The notes under the pieces are model-generated. The model did not search any database, was not told where the DNA came from, and was given only the letters and a program-made list of their open reading frames with translations. From an uncultured Lachnospiraceae bacterium (GTDB lineage Bacteria; Bacillota; Clostridia; Lachnospirales; Lachnospiraceae): 44,599 nucleotides of DNA. A program made the position numbers and the translations under genes. Location of the stretch: contig CAJJYZ010000017.1 in the NCBI GenBank assembly GCA_905197485.1, forward strand, positions 1 through 44,599. Reading direction: 5' to 3'. Shown here in pieces: positions 7,672-16,219 of this stretch (positions are counted from its first letter, which is position 1; every line of letters starts with the position of its first letter).

Positions 7672-8361
7672 TTACACTTTAAACCGATATCCAACCCCCC
7701 AGATTGTCTCGATATACTGTGGTTTTGATGTATCAAATTCTATCTTTTCGCGGATTTTTTTGATATGCACCGTCACTGTCGCAATATCTCCGATAGATTC
7801 CATATCCCAGATTTCGCTAAAAAGCTCATCCTTCGTATAGACATGATTCGGATGACTCGCGAGGAATGTCAGAAGGTCAAATTCCTTTGTCGTGAACGTC
7901 TTCTCTTCCCCATTCACCCACACGCGTCTTGCCGTTGTGTCAATCTTCAGTCCCCGGATTTCGATGACTTTATTCTCTTCCACAGTGCTTCCAATCAATC
8001 TCTCATATCTGGCAAGATGCGCCTTCACTCTTGCCACCAATTCACTTGGACTGAACGGTTTCGTCATATAATCATCCGCTCCGAGCCCGAGTCCGCGGAT
8101 TTTATCAATGTCATCCTTCTTCGCAGATACCATAATAATCGGCGTATTCTTCTCATCACGCACCGTACGGCATATTTCAAATCCATCCACACCAGGAAGC
8201 ATCAAATCCAAAATAATCAGATTGTAATCTTCTTCCATTGCTTTCTTCAATCCCAGCTCTCCGTCATTGGCGACTTCCACTTCGAATCCGCTCAATTCCA
8301 GATAATCTTTCTCTAAATCCGCAATCGCTTCCTCATCTTCCACAATCAATATTTTATTCAT
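7672..8361 (-). CDS. OmpR/PhoB-family response regulator
   Basis: A 229-residue regulator. The receiver domain (1-118) has the acidic pocket E8/D9, the phospho-acceptor D52 in 'LIILDLMLPGVDGFE', and the conserved 'SAKKDD' and 'DDYMTKPFSPSELVARV' segments. The C-terminal winged helix (about 130-228) ends with the family signature 'YIETIWGVGYRFKV'. It starts inside the 3' end of the kinase gene (8-base overlap) with AGGAGG nine bases upstream, so the two are translationally coupled. No target gene such as a transporter is adjacent, so the stimulus cannot be inferred. Confidence 0.95.
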   Translation of the reverse strand: MNKILIVEDEEAIADLEKDYLELSGFEVEVANDGELGLKKAMEEDYNLIILDLMLPGVDGFEICRTVRDEKNTPIIMVSAKKDDIDKIRGLGLGADDYMTKPFSPSELVARVKAHLARYERLIGSTVEENKVIEIRGLKIDTTARRVWVNGEEKTFTTKEFDLLTFLASHPNHVYTKDELFSEIWDMESIGDIATVTVHIKKIREKIEFDTSKPQYIETIWGVGYRFKV

Positions 8362-9847
8362 TTACTGGTACCTCCTGATATTTTCTAATGACAAAATACA
8401 TAACGGTTCCTGTTCCCTCTTTGCTTGTCGCCCAGATTTTTCCGCCATGGTCCTCCACAATCTTTTTCACAATGGAAAGGCCGATTCCGCTTCCGCCTTT
8501 CGATGAGTTTCTCGACGCATCCGTCCGATAAAAGCGGTCAAATATATTCGGTAAATCTCTCGCCGCAATTCCCTTTCCATTATCTTCAAGCTCTACCTGT
8601 ATGAAATCACCGACGTCTTTCACACGCAGATTGATTCTTCCGCATTGTTTATCCATGTATTTCACAGAGTTGCTCACAATATTATTGATAACACGCTTCA
8701 ATTGTTCCGCATCCGCTATAATCTTCTGTTCTCCTTCTACATAATTGGAATAACTAAAGTCGATTCCTTTCGCTTCCAATTCCAGAGATAAATCCTCCGC
8801 ACAGTCGTCAAAGTAAGCGCTCACCGGAATGGTACTGAAATTATATGGAATACGATTCGTATCAATCTTGGAATAAAATGTCAGCTCATTAATCAGACGG
8901 TCCATCTCCGTCGCCTTATTATAAATGGTTCGAATATACTTATCCATCTTCTCCGGAGTATCGGCAACTCCGTCCATAATTCCCTCCGCATATCCTTTGA
9001 TTGCGGTTACCGGCGTCTTCAAATCATGGGAAATATTGCTGATTAATTCTTTATTTTCCTTGTCGTAAGTCAGCTTCTCCTCCGCATTTAACTTCAGTCT
9101 CTGCCGCATATCTTCAAAATCACTGCACAACTGACCCAACTCGTCGTCCGTTGTTGCTTCCAGCTTAAAATCCAGATTCCCATCCTTGATATTCTGCGCC
9201 GCCTTCTGCATCTTCCCGAGAGGACCGGTAATCCCCTTATAAATCCAGAAAATGAGAAGAGCCGCCGTCGCCACAAGAATCAAAGTAATCGCAAGCGCTA
9301 CATCTGAGATAAACTGCTTCACTTCCGGCATCACATTGCTGACATCCGTTACGATAAACGCGCTTCCTTCCATCTTGTCCCGAAACTGGAAATCCACATA
9401 CTTTACGAGAGCCTGCACGTCTCCATAGTATACCCCATTCTCAGAAGTTGTATCATGTTCTCCATAATTCGGAAGCTGATTCAATAACTCTTCCGCACTC
9501 TCTGTATCGCCGCCTATATACGTAATCTTATCATCTTTACGCATAATCAGATAGGAACTCTTCTTCTGTAACGCCTTGTTCAAATCTTCCAAGTACGTCA
9601 CATCTTCTAAAAGTTCCGGCTCCTTTATCGCTACCTCGCTAATCTTATGATAGGACTCTTCTGTCAAACTATTAAAAACCTGAACAGAATTCGAAAAACT
9701 CTTATAAGTCGTTCCGGCAATGCCATAATTTTTCTCCATTGCGCTAATCTGGTACCGGCTCATTCCACAAATTACAATTCCGGTTAAAAGAATCGGCAAA
9801 ACACTAACGGTAATGAACGCAGTGATTAGTCTTGTCTTTAACTTCAA
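8354..9847 (-). CDS. Membrane sensor histidine kinase
   Basis: A 497-residue transmembrane kinase: TM1 (7-28), an extracytoplasmic sensor of about 150 residues with no recognised ligand domain, TM2 (about 184-204), HAMP (205-258), HisKA with phospho-acceptor H274 in 'NISHDLKTPVTAIKGYAEG', and HATPase_c. The N box ('NNIVSNSVKY'), G1 ('DNGKGI'), F box ('FDRFYRTD') and G2 ('GGSGIGLSI') are all present, so it should be active. The start is a TTG at 9847 with GGAGG ten bases upstream. Its cognate regulator overlaps the 3' end. Unusually for Firmicutes pairs, the kinase precedes the regulator. Confidence 0.95.
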   Translation of the reverse strand: MKLKTRLITAFITVSVLPILLTGIVICGMSRYQISAMEKNYGIAGTTYKSFSNSVQVFNSLTEESYHKISEVAIKEPELLEDVTYLEDLNKALQKKSSYLIMRKDDKITYIGGDTESAEELLNQLPNYGEHDTTSENGVYYGDVQALVKYVDFQFRDKMEGSAFIVTDVSNVMPEVKQFISDVALAITLILVATAALLIFWIYKGITGPLGKMQKAAQNIKDGNLDFKLEATTDDELGQLCSDFEDMRQRLKLNAEEKLTYDKENKELISNISHDLKTPVTAIKGYAEGIMDGVADTPEKMDKYIRTIYNKATEMDRLINELTFYSKIDTNRIPYNFSTIPVSAYFDDCAEDLSLELEAKGIDFSYSNYVEGEQKIIADAEQLKRVINNIVSNSVKYMDKQCGRINLRVKDVGDFIQVELEDNGKGIAARDLPNIFDRFYRTDASRNSSKGGSGIGLSIVKKIVEDHGGKIWATSKEGTGTVMYFVIRKYQEVPVNE

Positions 9848-9880
9848 ACTTCCACTTCCTCCCGCTTATTTCCATTATTT

Positions 9881-9889
9881 ATTATATCA
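9881..9889 (-). promoter_or_regulatory. Candidate extended -10 promoter for the kinase operon
   Basis: TGATATAAT on the minus strand is a perfect extended -10 element, about 35 bases upstream of the kinase TTG start. No good -35 hexamer is seen at the right distance, which is acceptable for extended -10 promoters. Confidence 0.45.
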
Positions 9890-9940
9890 TGCATGCCAAA
9901 ACTCTACACGAAACCACATATAAATAATTCTAAAAAGTTT

Positions 9941-9984
9941 ATAAAATCAGGGAGACTGTCATTCCGAACGAATTACAATCTCCC
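9941..9984 (-). terminator. Terminator downstream of metK
   Basis: On the minus strand GGGAGATTGT (9984-9975) pairs with ACAGTCTCCC (9959-9950), with one G-T pair and extra pairing in the loop (ATTC/GAAT). A short T-rich tail TGATTTTAT follows. It begins 34 bases past the metK stop. Confidence 0.75.
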
Positions 9985-10018
9985 CTCTTGTCATCATTTC
10001 TTCTCAGAGCTATTCTTC

Positions 10019-11206
10019 TTATAAATATTTCTTCAAATCTTCTACTTTATCAAGTCTCTCCCATGGAAGGTCAAGGTCTAATCTTCCGAAATGTCCGTAA
10101 GCTGCTGTTTGCTTGTAAATCGGACGGCGAAGGTCTAACATCTTGATGATTCCTGCCGGACGGAGGTCAAAGTTCTCTCTCACGATATCGACTAATTTCT
10201 CCTCGGAAATCTTTCCTGTTCCGAATGTATCAATCATGATAGATGTCGGCTGTGCAACACCGATTGCATAAGATAACTGAATCTCCACTTTCTTAGCGAT
10301 TCCTGCCGCTACCAGGTTCTTTGCAACGTAACGCGCCGCATAAGCTGCGGAGCGGTCTACCTTTGTACAGTCTTTTCCGGAGAATGCACCGCCGCCATGA
10401 CGAGCCATTCCGCCGTAAGTGTCTACGATAATCTTACGTCCTGTCACACCGGAATCACCATGTGGTCCACCGATAACGAAACGTCCTGTCGGGTTGATGA
10501 AGAATTTTGTGTTTTCATCAATCATTTCCTGTGGAAGCACCGGCTCAAACACATATTTCTTAATGCCCTCGTGAATCTGCTCCTGTGTCACATCCGGGTC
10601 ATGCTGTGTAGAAAGAACGACTGCATCGAGACGTTTTGGAACTCCATTCTCATCGTATTCTACTGTAACCTGGCTCTTTCCGTCCGGTCTTAAATATTTC
10701 AATGTTCCGTCCTTACGAACCTTTGTAAGCTGACGTGTCAACTTGTGCGCAAGAGAAATCGGATAAGGCATAAGTTCCTCTGTCTCGTCACACGCATAAC
10801 CGAACATCATACCCTGGTCTCCGGCGCCAATCGCCTCGATTTCTTCATCAGACATTTTGTTTTCTTTCGCTTCCAATGCCTTATCAACACCCATAGCGAT
10901 ATCTGTTGACTGCTCGTCGATCGCTGTAATCACACCACATGTATGTGCGTCAAATCCGTATTTTCCTCTGTTATATCCAATCTCATCTACTGTATCGCGC
11001 ACGATTTTCTGAATATCTACATATGCGTTTGTCGTAATCTCTCCCATAACAAGTACAAGTCCTGTTGTGATTGCTGTCTCACATGCAACACGACTGTTCG
11101 GGTCCTGCTCCATCAGCGCGTCAAGCACTGCATCGGAAATCGCATCACAAATCTTATCTGGATGACCTTCAGTTACTGATTCAGAAGTAAATAATAATTT
11201 TTCCAT
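10019..11206 (-). CDS. metK: S-adenosylmethionine synthetase
   Basis: Forms SAM from methionine and ATP. It is 395 residues, the normal length, with the signature stretches 'SESVTEGHPDKICDAISDAV' near the N terminus, 'GAGDQGMMFGYACDET' and 'GGAFSGKDCTKVDRSAAYAA'. ATG 11206 follows AAAGGAAC. It stands alone between its own SAM-I riboswitch and a terminator, so its expression should fall when SAM is abundant. Its product also feeds the several RNA methyltransferases encoded in this window. Confidence 0.97.
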   Translation of the reverse strand: MEKLLFTSESVTEGHPDKICDAISDAVLDALMEQDPNSRVACETAITTGLVLVMGEITTNAYVDIQKIVRDTVDEIGYNRGKYGFDAHTCGVITAIDEQSTDIAMGVDKALEAKENKMSDEEIEAIGAGDQGMMFGYACDETEELMPYPISLAHKLTRQLTKVRKDGTLKYLRPDGKSQVTVEYDENGVPKRLDAVVLSTQHDPDVTQEQIHEGIKKYVFEPVLPQEMIDENTKFFINPTGRFVIGGPHGDSGVTGRKIIVDTYGGMARHGGGAFSGKDCTKVDRSAAYAARYVAKNLVAAGIAKKVEIQLSYAIGVAQPTSIMIDTFGTGKISEEKLVDIVRENFDLRPAGIIKMLDLRRPIYKQTAAYGHFGRLDLDLPWERLDKVEDLKKYL

Positions 11207-11242
11207 TCTACTGTTCCTTTCTTTTGTACTTTCTCCGTTGGA

Positions 11243-11276
11243 TTGAAAAACGGGTCAATCCACAAGGACTGACCCG
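11243..11276 (-). terminator. Riboswitch expression-platform terminator
   Basis: On the minus strand CGGGTCAGTCC pairs with GGATTGACCCG (one G-T pair) around a four-base loop, followed by TTTTTC. It lies between the SAM-I aptamer and metK, the expected place for the off-state terminator. Confidence 0.9.
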
Positions 11277-11299
11277 AATCATATCATCATAAATCAATC

Positions 11300-11396
11300 C
11301 TCTTATTGTTCGATTACTCGCTCAGGCTGGCACCTTCCTTTGAGGGGTTGCCGTAGCTTCTCAGGTCCTTTGTACCTCCACTACTCTGAATAAGAG
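11300..11396 (-). promoter_or_regulatory. SAM-I riboswitch (S box) aptamer
   Basis: P1 is an exact 8-base pair, CTCTTATT (11396-11389) with AATAAGAG (11307-11300). Between these arms the minus strand carries the S-box consensus blocks: 'CAGAGTAGTGGAGG', 'GAAGCTACGGCAACCC' and 'AAGGTGCCAGCCTGAGCGA'. With the downstream terminator this is a transcriptional off-switch for metK that binds S-adenosylmethionine. Recognition is by motif. Confidence 0.95.
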
Positions 11397-11429
11397 AAAG
11401 TTTCTGTATTTCATTTTGTTCCAGGGACA

Positions 11430-11458
11430 ATACTATCATGACTGCAGATAATCGTCAA
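11430..11458 (-). promoter_or_regulatory. Promoter of the SAM riboswitch-metK transcript
   Basis: TTGACG (11458-11453) and TAGTAT (11435-11430) with a 17-base spacer, plus TG one base before the -10. It sits just upstream of the aptamer, so the leader would begin about 30 bases before P1. Confidence 0.7.
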
Positions 11459-11512
11459 TACCTAATTTTAGAATTTATCACGATTCACGCTGTCGAGATA
11501 GAGCGTCTCTTT

Positions 11513-12805
11513 CTAGCCTACTTTAAATTGAAATTTCTGAATTTCCTTCTCGCTGGAGACTTTTTCAATGATACCGCCAAGGCTTCTGATTTTCTCTTCA
11601 AATCTTTCATATCCTCTCTGAATATATACGATATCATCTACGATTGTAATACCTTCCGCTGCAAGTCCCGCGATAACAAGCGCTGCTCCCGCTCTTAAGT
11701 CCGGAGCGCTGACTCTTGCACCCGAAAAACCTTCCACACCTTCAATCGTTGCAGAATTGCCTTCAATCTTAATGTTGGCTCCCATTCTTGCAAGCTCGTC
11801 TAAATATTTAAAACGATTTTCAAAAATACTCTCTGTAATCGTACTTGTTCCGCTGCACAGAGCAAGTGTCACACCAATCTGTGGCTGCATATCTGTCGGG
11901 AATCCCGGATATGGCAGCGTCTTCACCTGCGTATGATTCAGTCTGCCTTTTGAAACGACACGCACTGCGTCATCAAATTCTTCTACTTCACAACCAATCT
12001 CTACTAATTTTGCTGTAGTTGCCTCCAAATGTTTCGGGATAACATTCATGACCGTCACATCACCCTTTGTCGCTGCCGCTGCGAACATAAATGTTCCGGC
12101 TTCAATCTGGTCAGGAATGATGGCATATTCTGTCTTATGAAGCTTCTTCACTCCGCGGATTTTAATAATATCTGTCCCGGCTCCTCTGATATTCGCTCCC
12201 ATGCTATTCAGGAAATTGGCAACGTCTACGACATGCGGTTCTTTTGCCACGTTTTCCATAATCGTCAATCCATCTGCCATCGCCGCAGCCATCATCACAT
12301 TGATGGTTGCTCCTACGCTTACCACATCGAAATAGAGGTGTGTTCCCTTCAACTGTTCTGCTTCTGCAATAATCTTACCATGTTCAATCATCACATCCGC
12401 GCCGAGCGCCTTGAAACCTTTCAAATGCTGGTCAATCGGTCTGCTGCCGATATTACACCCTCCAGGAAGGGCTACTTCCGCTTTGTTATATTTTCCAAGT
12501 AAGGCACCTAACAGATAGTAGGATGCTCTGATTTTCTTAATATAGTCATACTCGATGCTGAAATCACCGATTCCACTTCCGTTAATCTTTACTGTATGGC
12601 GGTCAATACGCTGAATCGTTGCTCCGATTCCCGCCATCGCCTCTAAAAGAACATTGATATCATTTACATCCGGTAAATTATCAATCGTTACTGTCTCGTC
12701 TGTCATAATTGCAGCCGCAAGAATAGCAAGAGCTGCGTTTTTTGCACCGCCAATCTGTACTTCCCCTACAAGCGGTGTTCCACCCTTAATAATGTATTGC
12801 TCCAT
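11513..12805 (-). CDS. murA: UDP-N-acetylglucosamine 1-carboxyvinyltransferase
   Basis: First committed step of peptidoglycan synthesis: transfer of enolpyruvate from PEP to UDP-GlcNAc in the cytosol. It is 430 residues. The N terminus has the substrate lysine K22 in 'IGGAKNAALAILA'. The catalytic cysteine is C117 in 'LPGGCNIGSRPIDQHLKGF', the residue alkylated by fosfomycin, so the enzyme should be fosfomycin-sensitive. 'PGFPTDMQPQ' is the third family signature. Firmicutes often have two paralogues (murA and murZ); which one this is cannot be told here. ATG 12805 follows a weak GAGGTG site. It is a single-gene unit with its own promoter. Confidence 0.95.
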   Translation of the reverse strand: MEQYIIKGGTPLVGEVQIGGAKNAALAILAAAIMTDETVTIDNLPDVNDINVLLEAMAGIGATIQRIDRHTVKINGSGIGDFSIEYDYIKKIRASYYLLGALLGKYNKAEVALPGGCNIGSRPIDQHLKGFKALGADVMIEHGKIIAEAEQLKGTHLYFDVVSVGATINVMMAAAMADGLTIMENVAKEPHVVDVANFLNSMGANIRGAGTDIIKIRGVKKLHKTEYAIIPDQIEAGTFMFAAAATKGDVTVMNVIPKHLEATTAKLVEIGCEVEEFDDAVRVVSKGRLNHTQVKTLPYPGFPTDMQPQIGVTLALCSGTSTITESIFENRFKYLDELARMGANIKIEGNSATIEGVEGFSGARVSAPDLRAGAALVIAGLAAEGITIVDDIVYIQRGYERFEEKIRSLGGIIEKVSSEKEIQKFQFKVG

Positions 12806-12895
12806 ATTGCACCTCGATTATTTTAGTATTTATTACAAATTCATTACGGATTCTTTACTATTAGCTTACTTTATTTTCATACGTACTCTTTATAT

Positions 12896-12923
12896 AGTAT
12901 AACATAAAATCTCTATTTGTAAA
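12896..12923 (-). promoter_or_regulatory. Promoter of murA
   Basis: On the minus strand TTTACA (12923-12918), a 16-base spacer and TATACT (12901-12896), preceded by TGT (extended -10). It implies a 5' leader of about 85 bases, in which I see no structured element. Confidence 0.6.
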
Positions 12924-12936
12924 ACATTTTATTTCT

Positions 12937-13299
12937 TTATTCTCTCCATCCCGGATAAAGCTGTCTGCGTCTGCGCCTGTTTTCCCCTCTTCTTTTCATC
13001 AATTCGTGCAGCAAAAGCACCTCCACAATCTCCCTGTTTTCCGGCATTCCCTGCTCTTCCATCCGATTGCAAATCCGGCAGTTCATCATACGGATTCCAA
13101 GCATATCCGGATATTCGTCATATATCATACTGCCCTCATATTCCATCCTGTCGCATTCATCTTCCACAAAAGGGAGAATCCTCTTCACTTCATCCGGATA
13201 CATGCTTTTCATATATTCTATATCTTGTCTTTCTTTTCTCTCATCATCATAGGCAAACGGCATCGGATATGCCATATAATATGGTAATTTATAATCCAT
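12937..13299 (-). CDS. Conserved hypothetical protein, 120 residues
   Basis: Function unknown. The N terminus is Tyr/Met/Pro-rich ('YKLPYYMAYPMPFAYDDE'). The middle is a conserved-looking acidic helix ('YPDEVKRILPFVEDECDRME' then 'YEGSMIYDEYPD') with a pair of cysteines in 'NCRICNRM', and the tail is strongly basic ('RRGENRRRRRQLYPGWRE'). I have a memory of similar short proteins in Lachnospiraceae genomes, without a named domain. There is no signal peptide or membrane segment. ATG 13299 has GGGAG about 8 bases upstream. It lies between murA and the ATP synthase terminator and seems to be its own unit. A spore-coat-like role is conceivable from composition, but nothing shows it. Confidence 0.7.
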   Translation of the reverse strand: MDYKLPYYMAYPMPFAYDDERKERQDIEYMKSMYPDEVKRILPFVEDECDRMEYEGSMIYDEYPDMLGIRMMNCRICNRMEEQGMPENREIVEVLLLHELMKRRGENRRRRRQLYPGWRE

Positions 13300-13378
13300 T
13301 ACGGCAGCTCCCTCTCTATCAATTCTTCTTTATCATATGCAGATTTGAGAAAAGAGTGCATACCCTGCATGAAGTGCA

Positions 13379-13424
13379 TTTTTTATAGAATAAGATTCCA
13401 TCAGAATTTTTATTCTATAAAAAA
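13379..13424. repeat. 14-base perfect inverted repeat
   Basis: Arms 13379-13392 and 13411-13424 are exact complements, begin and end in runs of T and A, and enclose 18 bases. The right arm overlaps the T-run of the atpC terminator, so a second stem-loop immediately follows the first on the minus strand. It may be a back-up or bidirectional terminator between the ATP synthase operon and the 120-residue gene. Confidence 0.6.
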
Positions 13425-13468
13425 CAACGCACATCGGATTACTCTTTGCCACTCCCCAGTGCGTTGTT
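13419..13468 (-). terminator. Terminator of the F-type ATP synthase operon
   Basis: On the minus strand AACAACGCAC (13468-13459) pairs exactly with GTGCGTTGTT (13432-13423) across a 26-base loop, and the T-run continues to 13419. It starts 31 bases after the atpC stop. Confidence 0.85.
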
Positions 13469-13498
13469 CTCATGCATCTTATCGAATATTGACTTTCA

Positions 13499-13897
13499 TT
13501 ATTTTACCGCATTGATTCTCGCAATCGCCCGTTTCAGCGCTGCCTGCGCACGTCTTACGTCCATGTTCGGACCATTCTGGCTCAAGCGCTCTTCCGCACG
13601 CTTTTTCGCTTCTTTCGCGCGGTCTACGTCAATCTCTTCCGGCCACTGCGCATCCTCTGCAAGTACAGTAATTTTATCCTGAAGAATTTCAAGAAATCCT
13701 CCCAGAATCGCCGCTTTCTTCACTTCTGTGCCATTGTGAATATTCATAACACAAGGCTCCAGGATTGTAGTGAGCGGAATATGGTTTTTATAAACACCCA
13801 TTCCTCCTTCAACAGATGTGAATTCCAGGAAATCAGCCTCCCCTTCATAGAACATCTCGTCCGGAGAAATAATCTTTAATTCAAATACGTCTGCCAT
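13499..13897 (-). CDS. atpC: F-type ATP synthase epsilon subunit
   Basis: 132 residues, with the N-terminal beta-sandwich ('FELKIISPDEMFYEGEADFL') and the two-helix C-terminal domain ('RAKEAKKRAEERL', 'RAQAALKRAIARI'). The subunit is part of the central stalk and regulates ATP hydrolysis. ATG 13897 follows AGGAGG. It is the last gene of the operon, 11 bases after atpD. Confidence 0.95.
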   Translation of the reverse strand: MADVFELKIISPDEMFYEGEADFLEFTSVEGGMGVYKNHIPLTTILEPCVMNIHNGTEVKKAAILGGFLEILQDKITVLAEDAQWPEEIDVDRAKEAKKRAEERLSQNGPNMDVRRAQAALKRAIARINAVK

Positions 13898-13908
13898 AGG
13901 AACACCTC

Positions 13909-15300
13909 CTACTTCACGCGGGCTAATACGTCGTCAATATTACCTGCATTTAAGAAATGTCCTTCCGGAATATCATCGTGTTTACCTTCCAGAATCTCTT
14001 TGAATCCCTGGATTGTCTCACTGATTGGAACATAACGTCCCTCAAATCCTGTAAACTGTGTTGCAACAAAGAATGGCTGAGAGAAGAATCTCTGAATCTT
14101 TCTTGCACGAGATACAGTCAATTTATCTTCTTCTGATAACTCGTCCATACCAAGCATTGCGATGATATCCTGAAGCTCTTTGTATTTCTGAAGAACTTCC
14201 TGCACACCACGAGCAACTTTGTAATGTTCTTCTCCGACAATATTCGGGTCTAACAGACGGGAAGAAGAATCAAGCGGGTCTACCGCCGGATAAATACCAA
14301 GCGCTGTAATCGCACGTGATAATACGACCTTCGCATCCAAGTGGGCGAATGTTGTAGCCGGAGCCGGGTCAGTTAAGTCGTCGGCCGGCACATATACTGC
14401 CTGTACGGATGTGATGGAACCGTTCTTTGTTGAAGTGATACGCTCCTGGAGAGCACCCATCTCTGTCTGTAATGTAGGCTGGTAACCTACGGCTGATGGC
14501 ATACGTCCGAGAAGAGCGGATACTTCGGAACCGGCCTGTGTGAAACGGAAAATATTATCGATGAATAAAAGTACGTCTTTTCCACCCTTATCTCGGAAGT
14601 ACTCTGCCATTGTAAGTCCTGTAAGACCTACACGCATACGTGCTCCAGGCGGCTCGTTCATCTGTCCGAATACCATGGCTGTTTTCTTGATAACTCCTGA
14701 CTCTGTCATCTCTGTGTAAAGGTCATTACCCTCACGAGTTCTTTCCCCTACACCTGTGAATACAGAATATCCACCATGCTCTGTCGCAATATTTGTAATC
14801 AGCTCCTGAATCAATACGGTTTTACCTACGCCGGCACCACCGAAGAGACCAATCTTACCACCCTTCTGGAATGGACACAGTAAGTCGATAACTTTGATAC
14901 CTGTCTCGAGCATCTCTGTCTCTGTTGCCTGCTCTTCAAATGAAGGAGCCTTTCTGTGAATCGGCTCATATTCTACATCTGTCGGAGCCGGCTTCTCGTC
15001 AATTGCTTCTCCAAGCACATTGAAGATACGTCCCAATGTATTTTCACCAACCGGTACGGAAATCGGCGCGCCTGTAGCAACCGCATCCATTCCACGTACA
15101 AGTCCGTCTGTCGGACCCATGGCGATACATCTTACCGTATCATCACCCAGATGCTGCGCAACTTCTACGACTAATTTTTCCCCATTGCTTCTTGTAATAT
15201 CAATGGCTTCGTTAATCTCCGGAAGATTGCCACCGGCGAACTTTACGTCAAGTACAGCGCCGATAATCTGAGTGATTTTACCTATATTTTTCTCTGCCAT
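13909..15300 (-). CDS. atpD: F-type ATP synthase beta subunit
   Basis: The catalytic subunit of F1, 463 residues. Walker A is 'GGAGVGKT' at 154-161, followed by the GER segment ('GVGERTREGNDLY') with the catalytic glutamate, and Walker B 'DVLLFIDNIFRF'. The start is ATG 15300, seven bases after AGGAGT; a TTG six codons upstream (15318) is in frame but lies before that site. It sits between atpG and atpC in the standard order. Confidence 0.97.
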   Translation of the reverse strand: MAEKNIGKITQIIGAVLDVKFAGGNLPEINEAIDITRSNGEKLVVEVAQHLGDDTVRCIAMGPTDGLVRGMDAVATGAPISVPVGENTLGRIFNVLGEAIDEKPAPTDVEYEPIHRKAPSFEEQATETEMLETGIKVIDLLCPFQKGGKIGLFGGAGVGKTVLIQELITNIATEHGGYSVFTGVGERTREGNDLYTEMTESGVIKKTAMVFGQMNEPPGARMRVGLTGLTMAEYFRDKGGKDVLLFIDNIFRFTQAGSEVSALLGRMPSAVGYQPTLQTEMGALQERITSTKNGSITSVQAVYVPADDLTDPAPATTFAHLDAKVVLSRAITALGIYPAVDPLDSSSRLLDPNIVGEEHYKVARGVQEVLQKYKELQDIIAMLGMDELSEEDKLTVSRARKIQRFFSQPFFVATQFTGFEGRYVPISETIQGFKEILEGKHDDIPEGHFLNAGNIDDVLARVK

Positions 15301-15333
15301 TTTTTCACTCCTATCCAAGATTACAGCATAGGA

Positions 15334-16200
15334 TTACAGTGCCTCGGCACCTGCTATAATCTCTGTTAATTCCTGTGTAATAGCACCCTGACGGGCTCTA
15401 TTATATTTCAATGCCAAATCGTCAATTATTTCTTCCGCATTCTTTGTTGCAGAATCCATGGCCTGCATACGCGCGCCATTCTCACTTGCAACTGCCTCTA
15501 CAAACGCACCATATAACACGCTTGTGACATATTTCGGTACGAGGAGTCCGATTGCTTCTTCCTCCCTCGGTTCAAAGCTCATAAGAGCCTGCGCGCCTCC
15601 TTCCGATTCTTTCGCTTCTTCTTTTACCGCTTCTAAATCAACCGGCAAAAGCTTCGTAAGCTTCGGAATGTGTACGACCGTATTCTTAAAGAATGTATAT
15701 GCCACATAAATCTCACCGATTTCGCCGTTTGCAAAATCTGTAAGAAGCTGTTTTGTCAGTGCCTGGGCATCTGCATACGTAGGCGCCTCAATCACTTCCG
15801 AATAATCTGCCGCAACTTCATAACCTTTGCGCACGAGACCTTCAGAACCCTTTCGTCCGACTGTATAAAGACGTACGTCTTCTTTGGCAATGCCGCTTCC
15901 TGTAATGAGTCTTACGATATTTGAGTTGTATCCGCCTGCAAGTCCACGATTCGAAGTAACAACCACGATTCCGACTTTCTTGGAATCTCCTGCTTTCAAA
16001 TATGGATGCTCGATATTCCCTGCTTTCGCAAGCATGGAAGTTACCGTATCGTACATACACTCAAAATACGGCTTTGAATTCTCCGCATTCGTTCTTGCCT
16101 TCTGCAGTTTTACGGTAGAAATAAGTTTCATGGCCTTTGTAATCTGCTGCGTACTCTGCACACTGCTTCTACGCCTTTTAATTTCTCTCATTGATGCCAT
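15334..16200 (-). CDS. atpG: F-type ATP synthase gamma subunit
   Basis: The central rotor shaft, 288 residues. The N-terminal helix 'MREIKRRRSSVQSTQQITKA' and C-terminal helix 'RARQGAITQELTEIIAGAEA' are the conserved coiled coil that turns inside the alpha3beta3 ring. ATG 16200 follows GAGGAG. It is in standard position between atpA and atpD. Confidence 0.96.
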   Translation of the reverse strand: MASMREIKRRRSSVQSTQQITKAMKLISTVKLQKARTNAENSKPYFECMYDTVTSMLAKAGNIEHPYLKAGDSKKVGIVVVTSNRGLAGGYNSNIVRLITGSGIAKEDVRLYTVGRKGSEGLVRKGYEVAADYSEVIEAPTYADAQALTKQLLTDFANGEIGEIYVAYTFFKNTVVHIPKLTKLLPVDLEAVKEEAKESEGGAQALMSFEPREEEAIGLLVPKYVTSVLYGAFVEAVASENGARMQAMDSATKNAEEIIDDLALKYNRARQGAITQELTEIIAGAEAL

Positions 16201-16219
16201 GATGATTCTCCTCTACTAA

